Below are positions 35,430 to 44,686 of a stretch of 64,000 nt of DNA, piece after piece. Numbering within the stretch: position 1 is the stretch's first letter; the number at the start of each line of letters is the position of its first letter. Source of the stretch: CAYRHJ01 sp964424105 (GTDB lineage: Bacteria; Planctomycetota; Phycisphaerae; UBA1845); the NCBI GenBank assembly GCA_964424105.1, contig CAYRHJ010000007.1:1-64000 (forward strand), given 5' to 3'. The position numbers and the translations under genes are program-made. The notes below the pieces were generated by a model. That model was not told the origin of the DNA and did not search any database. It worked only from the letters and a program-made list of their open reading frames with translations.

Positions 35430-35790
35430 ATGGCCGGCGGGTGATACAGGGGGATGATGGGCTGGATTCCGGCGTTCGCCGGAATGCCGGAATGCGGGGG
35501 ACCGCTCGCTTTGCGCTCGCGGCTCGTAAAAGACTGCATTGCGCCTCTGTAAATTGGTGGGTGAAACACGGACGACGAACGCCGATCATCGAGCCCCCAC
35601 CCATCGCTGCGCGATGGATGGGGCACCCATGCAAGAATTGACAGGATTTACAAGATTGACAGGATGAATCCGGGCTGGTCGGCGGTCCGCACGTTTACAA
35701 GTCCCGCGACATTCGGGCACAGGCTGTAGTCATCGGTTCCCCCACCTCCAAAGGAGGTGGGGCACCCATGCTGGATTCCGGAATGCGGGG
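35430..35790 (+). repeat. Composite palindromic repeat array
   Basis: Forward-oriented A, B, a GTAAAAGACTGCATTGCG spacer also present at 36838, D with its GACAGGATTTACAAG tail, and C. The order resembles the arrays at 36.7 and 42.2 kb. Confidence 0.85.
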
Positions 35791-35881
35791 GAATGGCGGA
35801 ATGCGGGGGAATGACGGTCAAGGGTGGGGGGAGTTCGAATACTGTTGCGGAGGATGGCTGGGTGTCGCACAATGACGCGGC

Positions 35882-36571
35882 ATGTTGGCGTGGGTCTCCA
35901 TTACACCGTTCGTCGGCGCGATCTTGATCGGGTGGATTTTTTCGGTTTGTGTGCACGAATTCGCACATGCGATCGTGGCCTATTGGGGCGGCGACCGATC
36001 GGTCAAGGAGCGTGGATACCTGACGTTCAACCCGCTGCTGTATATTCACCCGGTCACATCGATTTTGATGCCGTGCATATTCCTGTTGATGGGCGGAATT
36101 CCATTGCCGGGCGGCGCGGTGATGATACAGCCGCAACTGCTACGCGGTCGGCATTGGGAGGCGCTGGTATCGGTGGCGGGTCCGGCGGCCAACGTGTTGT
36201 TGTTCGTGTTGTTGGCGGTGTTGTTGCAGCCGGGGTTGGGGTTGGTTGACGGTGACGCGAGTCAGCAGCCGACGTGGGCACGGCTGGTGGGGGCGCTGGC
36301 GATTTTGCAATTGTTTGCGGTGATCATCAACATGATCCCGCTGCCGCCGTTCGACGGATTCGGGATCATCGAGCCGTATCTTCCCGACGATGCCCGGGCG
36401 AAATTTGCCCTGCCGCATTTTCGCTGGTTGGGAATCATCGGGGTTTTTTTCGTCCTGTTTCGTAGCGAAAGCGCGATGGGTTTATGTTTCAACATTATCG
36501 ATCAGGTGATGGAGCGATTTGGATTACCGGAAGATTTGACCTGGGGCAGTTTTCGACTGGCGTTCGGGTAG
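35882..36571 (+). CDS. Site-2 protease family membrane metalloprotease (M50)
   Basis: A 229-residue integral membrane protein with about 5 transmembrane helices. The zinc site is HEFAH (25-29) in the first helix, and the second motif NMIPLPPFDGFGI provides the third ligand Asp. This is the short S2P type without PDZ domain. Members cleave membrane-spanning anti-sigma factors or other substrates within the bilayer. No anti-sigma or sigma gene is adjacent, so the substrate is unknown. ATG 35882 has only a weak ribosome-binding site. It is flanked on both sides by repeat arrays. Confidence 0.9.
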   Translation: MLAWVSITPFVGAILIGWIFSVCVHEFAHAIVAYWGGDRSVKERGYLTFNPLLYIHPVTSILMPCIFLLMGGIPLPGGAVMIQPQLLRGRHWEALVSVAGPAANVLLFVLLAVLLQPGLGLVDGDASQQPTWARLVGALAILQLFAVIINMIPLPPFDGFGIIEPYLPDDARAKFALPHFRWLGIIGVFFVLFRSESAMGLCFNIIDQVMERFGLPEDLTWGSFRLAFG

Positions 36572-36654
36572 GGTGAGGATGTTTCAATTATCGGACGCGG
36601 GCTACGCGTTGACAAACGGGTGGTCGACAATTGAAAGACCCTACGATGAATCAC

Positions 36655-37075
36655 GTTCTGGATTCCGGCGTTCGCCGGAATGACGGAATGCGGGGGAATG
36701 ACGGAATGCGCCGGAATGACGGAATGCGGCACGTTGACCGTTGGCGATCGACGGGGGACCGCTCGCTTTGCGCTCGCGGCTCGTGAAGGCGCGCTCGTGA
36801 ACATGGCGGGGGGCCGCTCGCTTTGCGCTCTCGGCTCGTAAAAGACTGCATTGCGCCTTTGTAAATTGGTGGGTGAAACACAGACGACGAACGCTGATCA
36901 TCGAGCTAACTACACTGGCGCTATGGATTTTGGACGGAACCTGATCATCGGCTCCCCCACCTCCAAAGGAGGTGGGCCACCCAACCAAATATACCGTTTA
37001 GAGACCCATAATCGCTACCTCCAAAGGAGGTGGGCCACCCAACCAAATATACCGTTTAGAGCCCCATAATCGCTG
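36655..37075 (+). repeat. Composite repeat array with a 58-bp tandem duplication
   Basis: A, repeated ATGACGGAATGCG units, B twice, the GTAAAAGACTGCATTGCG spacer, and C. From about 36958 to 37072 a 58-bp unit beginning in the C palindrome and continuing ACCAAATATACCGTTTAGAG is present twice in tandem with only a few differences. Confidence 0.85.
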
Positions 37076-37239
37076 GTGGGACTGTTGGAAGCGTTTGGCT
37101 CGCGGTTTCATTCGGCGCCCACGGGGCGTATAATGGCCTAGTCATCATTTAATCGTGCGTGCCATCGGGGAGGGCTGCAACGGGCTTGTCTGCTGACAGG
37201 CTGGCCTTTATGCGCGATTTTCGGCGGGAGCGAGGGAGC

Positions 37240-39261
37240 ATGAAGAAGCAAATCGCGATGGGGTTGGTGTTCGTCATGGCGTTGTCCATGTGGACTGACC
37301 ATGTTATCGGACAAACGCAGCAACCTGCATCTCATTTGGGTGTCGAGGAACCGGAATACGTGCCGAATGAGCTGGTCGTCGTCTTTCGTGATGCGCCGGA
37401 TGTGGCGGAGCTGAATTTGTTGCGTGCTCGGGTGCCGGCTGCACGGGGTTGGCGAGCCTTGCTGCATGGGGGTCGTGCTCGTGGGACGGCGCGAAGTGGT
37501 CATCCGCTCAGTCGGGTGCGGGTCGTGCAGCTTGCGCCGGGTCAGGATGTCATGGAGGCGGCGCGTCGGGTTAGTCGAATGCCGGGTGTGGCCTACGCTC
37601 ATCCGAATTATCTGGCCCGTCCCGCGTTTGTGCCGAACGATCCTCGATATACGAGTGGTGAGCAGTATGCTCCGCAGTTGATGCGAGCGCCCGAGGCTTG
37701 GGACATTACCACGGGTGACGCGAGCGTCATTGTGGCTGTGGCGGATTCGGGATTGCGTTTTGAGCACGAGGAATTTCTGGGCGCGACCTGGGAGAATCCC
37801 GGCGAAACGCTGGTGTTTGATGGTGTAGATAATGACGGGAATGGATTCATCGACGATTATCGGGGATGGGATTTTGCCAACGATGACAACAATCCGAGCA
37901 TCGTGCCTTCTGCGGTCGCGGGGATGCAGCATGGCACGCACATGGCCGGCATCATTGGGGCGAGTATCAATAATGACAAGGGCATCGCGGGAATGAGCAA
38001 CTGTACGTTAATGATTTTGCAGGTGTTCGGTCAGAACGAATTCGGCAACGTGGTGGGGGAATGGGACGACATAGCCAATGCGATTTTCTATGCGGTCGAT
38101 AACGGCGCGCATCTGTTGAATTTCAGCGGATCGGGTTTGGCGACGCCGGACGAAGTGACGCTGTTGGGCGAAGCGGTGGCCTATGCGTGGAAGAACAACA
38201 TGACGGTGGTGGCAGCGACGGGCAACTCTCGATCGGCGATCCCGCGTTATCCGTCTTTGTATCCGGAGACGATCGCGGTGGGCGGGACGGATGCGAAGGA
38301 TCATTGGTGGCAGGACCCGTTTGGCGTGTTTGAATCCAGCCGGGGGCCTCATTTGGACGTGGCTGCTCCTGCGCCGGACATTTTGTCGAGTTGGGGAACG
38401 GGGATTCGGAACTATTTCACGCAAACGGGAACGTCGGCATCGTGCGCTCATGTCAGCGGTGTGATCGCATTGATGTACAGCGTGAATCCGGAATTGGGCG
38501 TGGGCGAGGTTCGAACGCTGCTGCGGGAAAACGCGGTGGACGTGCACAGCGTGGGGTTCGATCAAAACACGGGATGGGGTCGGGTTGACGCGAAGGCGAC
38601 GCTGGACGCGGTGGTGGGGGATCAGGAGCCGCCGAGCATCGTTCATGACGGCGGGGTCAGCACGTTTCCGTTCAGCGGATACATCGATCCGCGTGGCGAA
38701 AGCAGCGATGGCCAGAAATTGGATTTGGGAGTACAGACCATCACCGTGCGGTTTAGTGAGCGCGTTCGCGACGTCGGCGCCCCGGGCGGCGATCAGTTGA
38801 CGGGGGCTTCGTTTTCCATCGGGGGACCTGGGCCAAGCTATCCGACGATTGTCGGCGTCGATGCTTCTGACAACCCGGTGATCGACGTGCATCTTTCGGG
38901 ACCGATTCCCGTTGGTTATTGGACGACGGTTGTGGCCGACGTCGAGGACCAGGCGGGGAACCGGATTGAATCGTTCGGTGATTTGGGGCCTGGGGTCGAC
39001 GAGCCGGACCGTGTGGACGTGGGCTTCTTGCCGGGCGACGTGAACAATAACGGCGTGACTGAACCTGTGGACCTGACGCGACAGCGGGGTATCTTGGCTG
39101 GTGCTTTTCATCATCCGTTCGGTGATGATTTGGACTACGCGGATATGGATCGCAACGGAACGCTGGAGCCGGCTGACTTGGTGGCGTTGCGGCAGATGTT
39201 TTTCCATGCGGGCAACAGCACGCGAGTGTGGTTGGGCATGGCCGTCGATCCGCAGCCGTAG
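37240..39261 (+). CDS. Secreted subtilisin-like serine protease (S8) with C-terminal dockerin-like repeats
   Basis: A 673-residue exported protease. A signal peptide (KKQIAMGLVFVMALSMW) is followed by an inhibitor-like pro-region and the S8 domain. The catalytic triad is Asp169 (VAVADSGLR), His231 (MQHGTHMAG) and Ser399 (TQTGTSASCAHVSG). The C-terminal 60 residues form a dockerin-type pair of calcium-binding loops: GDVNNNGVTEPVDLTRQR and ADMDRNGTLEPADLVALRQM. ATG 37240 is chosen because GAGGGAGC lies just upstream and it precedes the signal peptide. The TAG stop coincides with the left end of a MITE-like element. Confidence 0.92.
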   Translation: MKKQIAMGLVFVMALSMWTDHVIGQTQQPASHLGVEEPEYVPNELVVVFRDAPDVAELNLLRARVPAARGWRALLHGGRARGTARSGHPLSRVRVVQLAPGQDVMEAARRVSRMPGVAYAHPNYLARPAFVPNDPRYTSGEQYAPQLMRAPEAWDITTGDASVIVAVADSGLRFEHEEFLGATWENPGETLVFDGVDNDGNGFIDDYRGWDFANDDNNPSIVPSAVAGMQHGTHMAGIIGASINNDKGIAGMSNCTLMILQVFGQNEFGNVVGEWDDIANAIFYAVDNGAHLLNFSGSGLATPDEVTLLGEAVAYAWKNNMTVVAATGNSRSAIPRYPSLYPETIAVGGTDAKDHWWQDPFGVFESSRGPHLDVAAPAPDILSSWGTGIRNYFTQTGTSASCAHVSGVIALMYSVNPELGVGEVRTLLRENAVDVHSVGFDQNTGWGRVDAKATLDAVVGDQEPPSIVHDGGVSTFPFSGYIDPRGESSDGQKLDLGVQTITVRFSERVRDVGAPGGDQLTGASFSIGGPGPSYPTIVGVDASDNPVIDVHLSGPIPVGYWTTVVADVEDQAGNRIESFGDLGPGVDEPDRVDVGFLPGDVNNNGVTEPVDLTRQRGILAGAFHHPFGDDLDYADMDRNGTLEPADLVALRQMFFHAGNSTRVWLGMAVDPQP

Positions 39262-39433
39262 TGGTCTGTCAACACCAAACCTGCGGGTCAGGCGTTGATT
39301 CCAAACGCGCGCCAAACATGGCACACGACCGCTCCCTGACGGTCGCGGCTCTGTTAAGAAGCGAATTCCCCGCCAGATGGTCGCGGCTCGGAAAGCATTG
39401 CCGCGTACGCGCAGATTAAGTGTTGACAGAGCC
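39260..39433 (+). mobile_element. MITE-like dispersed element, copy 2
   Basis: About 174 bp, beginning AGTGGTCTGTCAACACC and ending GTGTTGACAGAGCC, so the ends are inverted repeats over about 12 bases. It matches the reverse complement of 1111-1308. The octamer AGCCGTAG lies at 39254-39261 and again at 39430-39437, which could be a target duplication. Its start shares the TAG stop of the subtilase gene. The interior includes a B-type unit. Confidence 0.7.
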
Positions 39434-39549
39434 GTAGCCATTGTTGGCGATATGGTTTGCAGTCCACCCGAGCCGCGAGCGCCGAGTTTTACGTTTAGGC
39501 ACGTGGTCTGGGGAGCGGACGGACGCGGTGGGGTCTATCAATTGTCGGG

Positions 39550-40090
39550 CGCTGGTGAAACGCGGACGACGGACTGGATTCCGGCTTGCGCCGGAATGAC
39601 GGGTTGGCGGGTGCAGATGTGCTTCGCGGGGGACCGCTCGCTTCGCGCTCGCGGCTCGTGAAATGGGGTGCAACCCGTCCTACCGTTTTCCTGGCGCATC
39701 ATTGACGTTACTGCTGAAAACGGTCGCCATGCGGTGGATTTTGAATGTGGCACTTGACGGATTCGATGGATGGCTGGCGTTTTTACAATTGATTCATCAT
39801 TTGATAATCGGTTGGACGCCGGAACCGGACAAGCGGCGAACTTGGTCCTAATGATCATTGAATGGTCAAATGAACGATGGTCGTGGATTCGCGAAGTCGG
39901 AAGACGGCATCGATCATGTCTGGACCCCGGTTTGGGCCGGGGAGTCGGAGCGCGGAGGACCGCTCGCTTTGCGCTCGCGGCTCGTGAAATGGGGTGAAAC
40001 ACGGACGACGGACTGGGTTCCGGCTTGCGCCGGAATGACGGCTTGCGCCGGAATGACGGCTTTCGCCGGGGTGACGGCTTGACGGCGGGG
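39550..40090 (+). repeat. Composite palindromic repeat region
   Basis: Contains A variants (TTCCGGCTTGCGCCGGAA) reiterated up to three times around 40020-40075, B at about 39636 and 39959, and unit E (AATGGTCAAATGAACG) at about 39861. Unit E continues into GATGGTCGTGGATTCGCG, matching the reverse complement of about 2965-3020. The part 39670-39850 is unique sequence without a gene. Confidence 0.75.
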
Positions 40091-40502
40091 TCGAATCAAA
40101 CCCATTACACCGTTCAAACGTCAATGGAGTGTTCAGGGGAGGCGATTTGTCGTCGAGATCGGCGCTCGAGGCGCGGTGGTTTGGGACGTGCGGCGCGGTG
40201 GTTTGGCGCGTAGTGGAATTCATGGCGCTGACCATTTTCCGGGGTTTGAACAGACAATTGGTTTTGCGAACCATTGGCAGGGCGAAATCGGTTTTGATAT
40301 TCGAAGTAGCGATCGGAAAATGATGGCGATGCGAAAATCGATACACCAGCAGCGGAGAAGTCGGATGGCGAATCAACGGTTGGATGCCGCGGGGCGGCAG
40401 GAGTGCTTCTGCTCGCTGGCCTTAACAGCGCAGGCGATTCCGACGACGGTCGCAATACAGAGCGCGTTTCGAGTTCCTGCGCCATTCAGGATTGCCGATT
40501 CC

Positions 40503-42056
40503 ATGCGGAAGTTGGCGGACTGCCTTTCACGACTTTCGTGGTGCGTGATGATGTTGATGGTGGTCAGCGTGGCCTGGGCTGATGAACCCAAGACGCACCA
40601 TCGCGAAACCCACGTGCGTATGGGTCGTGACCGAACCATCACAGCCATCCGGGTTCGGGAATCCGCTGCGAATCCGGTCGGCGATTCGTTGTCGGCGAGT
40701 TCTTCGTCGCAGGGTGGGCCGTTGCTTTTTCCGCGGCCACCGATCGCGGGTTGGTCGCCGTTTGTGGCGATCACGACGTCTGACGAGCGTTCGCACGTCG
40801 ACATCGATTATGAACACGATCTACAGTCGTCGTACGTAGGGTTTCCGTTGAATTTCCCAGCGGAGGAAAATTTTGTGATCGGGTTTTATGACAGCGGATC
40901 GGTCAGCAATCTGGTGGCTGGTTCGGCGGCAGATATTCTAGGTGTTCGGGATTTCATGCTGACGGGCAATACCCTCGCAATCGGTGGGATCGGGGGGACG
41001 GTGCAGGCTGACGTGTCTCAGCCACTGGGTTTCTTTCTGGGTGGTTTGTCGGCCATCGATGGAACAGGCGAGTTGGACCTGACTGCGGTTGTGGGGCATT
41101 CGAACGTTTCGATTCTGGCGGCTCCGCCGATCGTCTGCGGTGGCGAGGAATTGATTTTGGCGGCTGTGGGAACTCCGTTCGTCGCGTTTCATGACGTGGC
41201 GATTCGGGTGGACATGCCCGTCACTGTGGATACCGGCGATAGAAGCGTGACGGGGCCTGACGTTCAGATTGACCCCGCGGTGTTGCCAGACGTGGCGCAC
41301 CGGATTTCGATTGAAGCCGGCGGTCTGCTTCCGGTCACCACCGCGAGCTATTACCCGATGGTTGATGACCTGGTCACGCCGGAAGTTCCGACGTTGCTAT
41401 CGTTGGGGCCTATTTTTTTTCCGACGGGCGGGGCTTTCTTCGCGGAGATCGAGGTTTCGAACGACCCGACGGGGCAGACCGGCCCGCGTACCATGCGCGT
41501 GCTGGTGGACACCGGATCACAGAGTTCGATTATGAGTCCGGGAATGGCGGCTCAACTGAGCCTGCCGCTGGAGCCTGATTTCGAGATCGAGGCTTGCGGC
41601 GTTGGGGGATTGGTTTCGGGTATCGGGGGCTATTATATCAACTACACGGCGATTCCCGCGTTGGGCGGGGCGCTGAAGTTTTCTCGTGCGCCGTTTGTCA
41701 TATTGGATTTGGAATCACCCGAGGGCGGTCCGTTGGACGGCATTTTGGGGATGAACTTTTTTTGGAATCGCAACGTTTTGTTCGAGCCGAGCCTGACCAC
41801 GAGCGGGTTCTTGAGTGTATCGCCGCCGATCGAGATGCCGTATGGCGACAGCAATTGGGATCAGGACGTTGATCTGGATGACACCGCGCAGTTCGTCGAT
41901 TGCCTGTCGGGACCCGGAGTCGTCACGTTGCCGCCGGAATGTACCCATCTGGACGGCGATGAGGACGGGGACGTTGATCAAAATGAAGTCCGCCGGTTTC
42001 AAATCTGCTATGGCGGCAGCGAGGTAACGGTCGATCCGAATTGCGGATCGTCGTAG
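40503..42056 (+). CDS. Secreted two-domain retropepsin-like aspartic protease with dockerin-like C-terminus
   Basis: A 517-residue exported protein. Signal peptide about 1-27 (LSWCVMMLMVVSVAWA). Two aspartic-protease half-domains are suggested: FVIGFYDSGSVSNLVA (DSG at about 130-132) and RVLVDTGSQSSIM (DTG at about 336-338). The second is followed by the flap-like YYINYTAIPALGGALKF and LDGILGMNFFW. The last 70 residues contain two Asp-rich loops (GDSNWDQDVDLDDTAQF and DGDEDGDVDQNEVRRF), as in type I dockerins. ATG 40503 is chosen for the signal peptide; the frame extends upstream. It may be an extracellular or periplasmic protease. Confidence 0.8.
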   Translation: MRKLADCLSRLSWCVMMLMVVSVAWADEPKTHHRETHVRMGRDRTITAIRVRESAANPVGDSLSASSSSQGGPLLFPRPPIAGWSPFVAITTSDERSHVDIDYEHDLQSSYVGFPLNFPAEENFVIGFYDSGSVSNLVAGSAADILGVRDFMLTGNTLAIGGIGGTVQADVSQPLGFFLGGLSAIDGTGELDLTAVVGHSNVSILAAPPIVCGGEELILAAVGTPFVAFHDVAIRVDMPVTVDTGDRSVTGPDVQIDPAVLPDVAHRISIEAGGLLPVTTASYYPMVDDLVTPEVPTLLSLGPIFFPTGGAFFAEIEVSNDPTGQTGPRTMRVLVDTGSQSSIMSPGMAAQLSLPLEPDFEIEACGVGGLVSGIGGYYINYTAIPALGGALKFSRAPFVILDLESPEGGPLDGILGMNFFWNRNVLFEPSLTTSGFLSVSPPIEMPYGDSNWDQDVDLDDTAQFVDCLSGPGVVTLPPECTHLDGDEDGDVDQNEVRRFQICYGGSEVTVDPNCGSS

Positions 42057-42144
42057 ACGCATCATGATCGACATTTTACAACGGAATCAGAATCGGCCGC
42101 GCGGTGCGGACCCGGTGGCAAGGGTGGCATCAAGTGCTGCCCTT

Positions 42145-42480
42145 GGTTTTCCGCTCCCTGACGGTCGCGGTTTTGTTGAGGCGGGTGAAACATGCCCTAC
42201 GAACGCCGATCATCGCGACCCCACCCATCGCTGCGCGATGGATGGGGCACCCCGGCAGGGATTGACAGGATTTACAAGATTAACAGGATGATACAAGTGC
42301 GGTCGTCGGCCATGCGGCCTAACTGCACTGGCGCTATGGATTTTGGACGGAACCTGATCATCGGCTCCCCCACCTCCAAAGGAGGTGGGCCACCCGGCAT
42401 TCGAATAGACACGAAGACCGCTCCCTGACGGTCGCGGCTCTGAAAGAAAACCACTCGCTTTGCGCTCGCGGCTCGTAAAG
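42145..42480 (+). repeat. Composite palindromic repeat array
   Basis: Forward B variant (CTCCCTGACGGTCGCGG), D with GACAGGATTTACAAG tail, a unique joint (CACTGGCGCTATGGATTTTG) shared with 36915, C, and two further B units. The stretch 42318-42395 is nearly identical to 36912-36990. Confidence 0.85.
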
Positions 42481-42508
42481 AGACGGTCGCGGCGATGAAA
42501 GAAGACTG

Positions 42509-42618
42509 CTCGCTTGGCGGAACTGTGCTTGGCGGAGCTGTGCTTGGCGAAGTTGTGCTTGGCGGAGTTGTGCTTGGCGGAACTGTGCTTGGCGGAGCTG
42601 TGCTTGGCGGAGTTGTTA
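42509..42618 (+). repeat. 15-bp tandem repeat
   Basis: About seven head-to-tail copies of a 15-bp unit (TGTGCTTGGCGGAGT and close variants), immediately downstream of the stop of the minus-strand zinc-ribbon gene. Because 15 is a multiple of three, all frames stay open, which creates spurious frames on both strands. Confidence 0.9.
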
Positions 42619-43782
42619 CTTGTTTTCTTCGAAGGCCTGCACCTTGACTTTCCAGGGACGGTCGAGCTTGGCGAGGGCGCGGGCGAGGTGACTGGCGGCG
42701 AGTGGGTTGGTGTGGAGCACGGCGTTTCGACCGTCGGCTTGGGTGATGTGAATGTCGGCGACTCTGCGATCGGCGCGGATGTCGAGTGTCCCGCCGGCGT
42801 GAACGTCGAACTCCAGCCTGGTGCCATATTTTTTGAAGACCAATCTGACATCGGTGAGGATGACGCCGGCGGCGCCTGCTTCGTCGCGTGGGAAGTCCGC
42901 ATCGGAAAAATAGCCGAGGAACTTTTCGGGCGGCTGAAGCCGAAACCAGTAGGCGATGCGCTGTCGAACGCCCCTGGGCAAGCGTTGCCATTTGTTGTCG
43001 CGCTGTTGAGCGGCGGCTTCGACGAGCTTGTGATAACCCAAGGTGTTGTGCCCGCCGTTGTTGTGCAGAAAACGTCTGGCGATGTCCAGGTTGGCGATAC
43101 GCAGGCGGCAGGCTTCATCGACGGTCTCGCGAAAGACATGTCCTTCCACGAGGCCGTCCGGTCGACAATCGCCGCACATGAAGTATGGAAATGGCAGGCA
43201 GAAGGGCGGCTGAACGATGGCGAGCGGTTCCAGAAGAGCGAACCAGCGGGCTTGATGATCGCGCAGGAGTTGGTCAAGTCGTCCGTGCGTTTTGTTCAGA
43301 AAATCCTGCCGGTGAAATGAATCGTGGCGGGGGAGTTTTTCCTCCCAAAGGACCAGCCGGACTTGCAAAGCTCCCTTGCGAACGCACTTCACACAGCGGA
43401 ATGGGAACGATGCCCGCAAATCGTTTTCGCGCAGCTCGGAGGCGGGAAAAACGAAGTAGGCTCCGTCTCCACCGATGCGCTCCAGACGAACGCGAGGCTC
43501 GTCTGGGGGCGGGGGCGTGTTCCAGGCTTCGACGACGGGGCGGGAAAGGGTCTTGGTCTCCGGGGAGGTGAAAATGCTGGTTCCGCCGAGCACGCTTTGC
43601 TCGGAGGCGGATTCCTCCTCCATGACCCAGCCGAGGACGGTATCGTCGTCGATGGGTTGGTCGATGCTGACGCGGAAACCTTGGCCGCACTTCTTGCATC
43701 GGGCGCGTTGCCCGACGCTGTTCGATTTCACGCGGTATTTCTGATTGCAGGTGGGACAGGCGACAATCAAGGTTTCTGACAT
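42616..43782 (-). CDS. MJ0042-type zinc-ribbon protein, hypothetical
   Basis: A 388-residue protein starting with an MJ0042-like zinc ribbon (CPTC at 9-12 and CKKC at 29-32). A Pro-rich linker is followed by a 280-residue domain I do not recognise. That domain has a further Cys pair set (CVKC, and CGDC in FMCGDCRPDGLVEGH) and several conserved-looking aromatic stretches (YWFRLQPPEKFLGYFSDADF, LVFKKYGTRLEFDVHAGG). The last part could be a pleckstrin-like beta domain. No signal peptide. ATG 43782 is chosen because the ribbon begins immediately after it. Probably a cytoplasmic nucleic-acid- or protein-binding protein. Confidence 0.7.
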   Translation of the reverse strand: MSETLIVACPTCNQKYRVKSNSVGQRARCKKCGQGFRVSIDQPIDDDTVLGWVMEEESASEQSVLGGTSIFTSPETKTLSRPVVEAWNTPPPPDEPRVRLERIGGDGAYFVFPASELRENDLRASFPFRCVKCVRKGALQVRLVLWEEKLPRHDSFHRQDFLNKTHGRLDQLLRDHQARWFALLEPLAIVQPPFCLPFPYFMCGDCRPDGLVEGHVFRETVDEACRLRIANLDIARRFLHNNGGHNTLGYHKLVEAAAQQRDNKWQRLPRGVRQRIAYWFRLQPPEKFLGYFSDADFPRDEAGAAGVILTDVRLVFKKYGTRLEFDVHAGGTLDIRADRRVADIHITQADGRNAVLHTNPLAASHLARALAKLDRPWKVKVQAFEENK

Positions 43783-43999
43783 GCGAACACCGTTAGGCTC
43801 AGCGCGGCGAATGGCGGTCACCCGATCATCGGCGTGACCCAGGGGAGATGCAGGTCTCCCGATTCCATCATATTCGGACGATGCGGTGGGTCAACGTGGG
43901 TGGTGTAGTCGGTTCACGTGGGCGGTGCGGTCAAGGCGTCGCTCGTCACGTCTGGCGTCGTTGAAACTCGTCATTGCCGAACACCGCCGAGCGCCTACA

Positions 44000-44686
44000 A
44001 TGCGGCCCATGATCGTGACCATAGACGGATCAGCCGGCAGCGGGAAATCCACGGCTGCGCGGAGGCTTGCGGAACGATTGCATGTCGCCCACCTCGACAC
44101 GGGGGCGATGTATCGGGCGGTGGCTTTGCGGGTTTTTGAGCAGAATATCCCGACGAATCAGCCCGAGGCGATGTTGGCGGCGGCCAAGGCGATGAATCTG
44201 GGGATTCAATGCACGGCCTCCGGCACGCGGGCGATCATCGATGGCCGGGACGTGACGGACAAGCTCCGTTCATTGGAGGTGACCCGCGCCGCGTCGGCGG
44301 TGGCGCGGGTGCAGTCGATTCGGGAATTGTTGATCGACCAACAGCGGGTGGTTGGGGAGTCGCTAGGCTCGTTCGTGACGGAAGGGCGTGATCAAGGGAG
44401 CGTGGTTTTTCCGGATGCGGATGTGAAGTTCATCATCGATGCCGAGGTTGAGGTTCGAGCGCGGCGGAGAATGGCGGAGTTGCATGCGGAGCGGCATGGG
44501 GCGTCATTTGAGCAGGTTCTCGCGGATGTCAGTCGTCGGGACGCGATGGATGCCATTCAGTGGCAGCCGCTGTTGGATTCCGGATCGGCCACACGGATCG
44601 ACACGACTGACATGACCTTGGAAGAGGTCGTGGCTCGTCTGGAGAGTCTGGTTCGGGAGAGCGTCGGTCAGGGGAGTCGGCATTAG
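44000..44686 (+). CDS. cmk: Cytidylate kinase
   Basis: A 228-residue CMP/dCMP kinase, normal length. The P-loop is IDGSAGSGKSTAARRLAERL and the substrate-binding motif is HLDTGAMYRAVAL. Further conserved blocks are TRAASAVARVQSIRE and EGRDQGSVVFPDADVKF, with the R-rich lid ARRRMAELHAERHG. ATG 44000 or 44009 may be the start. It phosphorylates CMP for nucleotide synthesis. It is not linked here to rpsA or other common partners. Confidence 0.95.
   Translation: MRPMIVTIDGSAGSGKSTAARRLAERLHVAHLDTGAMYRAVALRVFEQNIPTNQPEAMLAAAKAMNLGIQCTASGTRAIIDGRDVTDKLRSLEVTRAASAVARVQSIRELLIDQQRVVGESLGSFVTEGRDQGSVVFPDADVKFIIDAEVEVRARRRMAELHAERHGASFEQVLADVSRRDAMDAIQWQPLLDSGSATRIDTTDMTLEEVVARLESLVRESVGQGSRH

Noticed and set aside
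36958..37072. CRISPR-like array of two units
   Set aside because: A tandem duplication of a palindrome plus a constant joint; no variable spacers.
38008..39441. 477-codon minus-strand frame opposite the subtilase
   Set aside because: The plus strand holds a complete signal peptide, catalytic triad and dockerin; the antisense frame has none of the properties of a protein.
42509..42618. CRISPR-like array
   Set aside because: Repeats are contiguous 15-bp units without spacers, and no cas genes are present.
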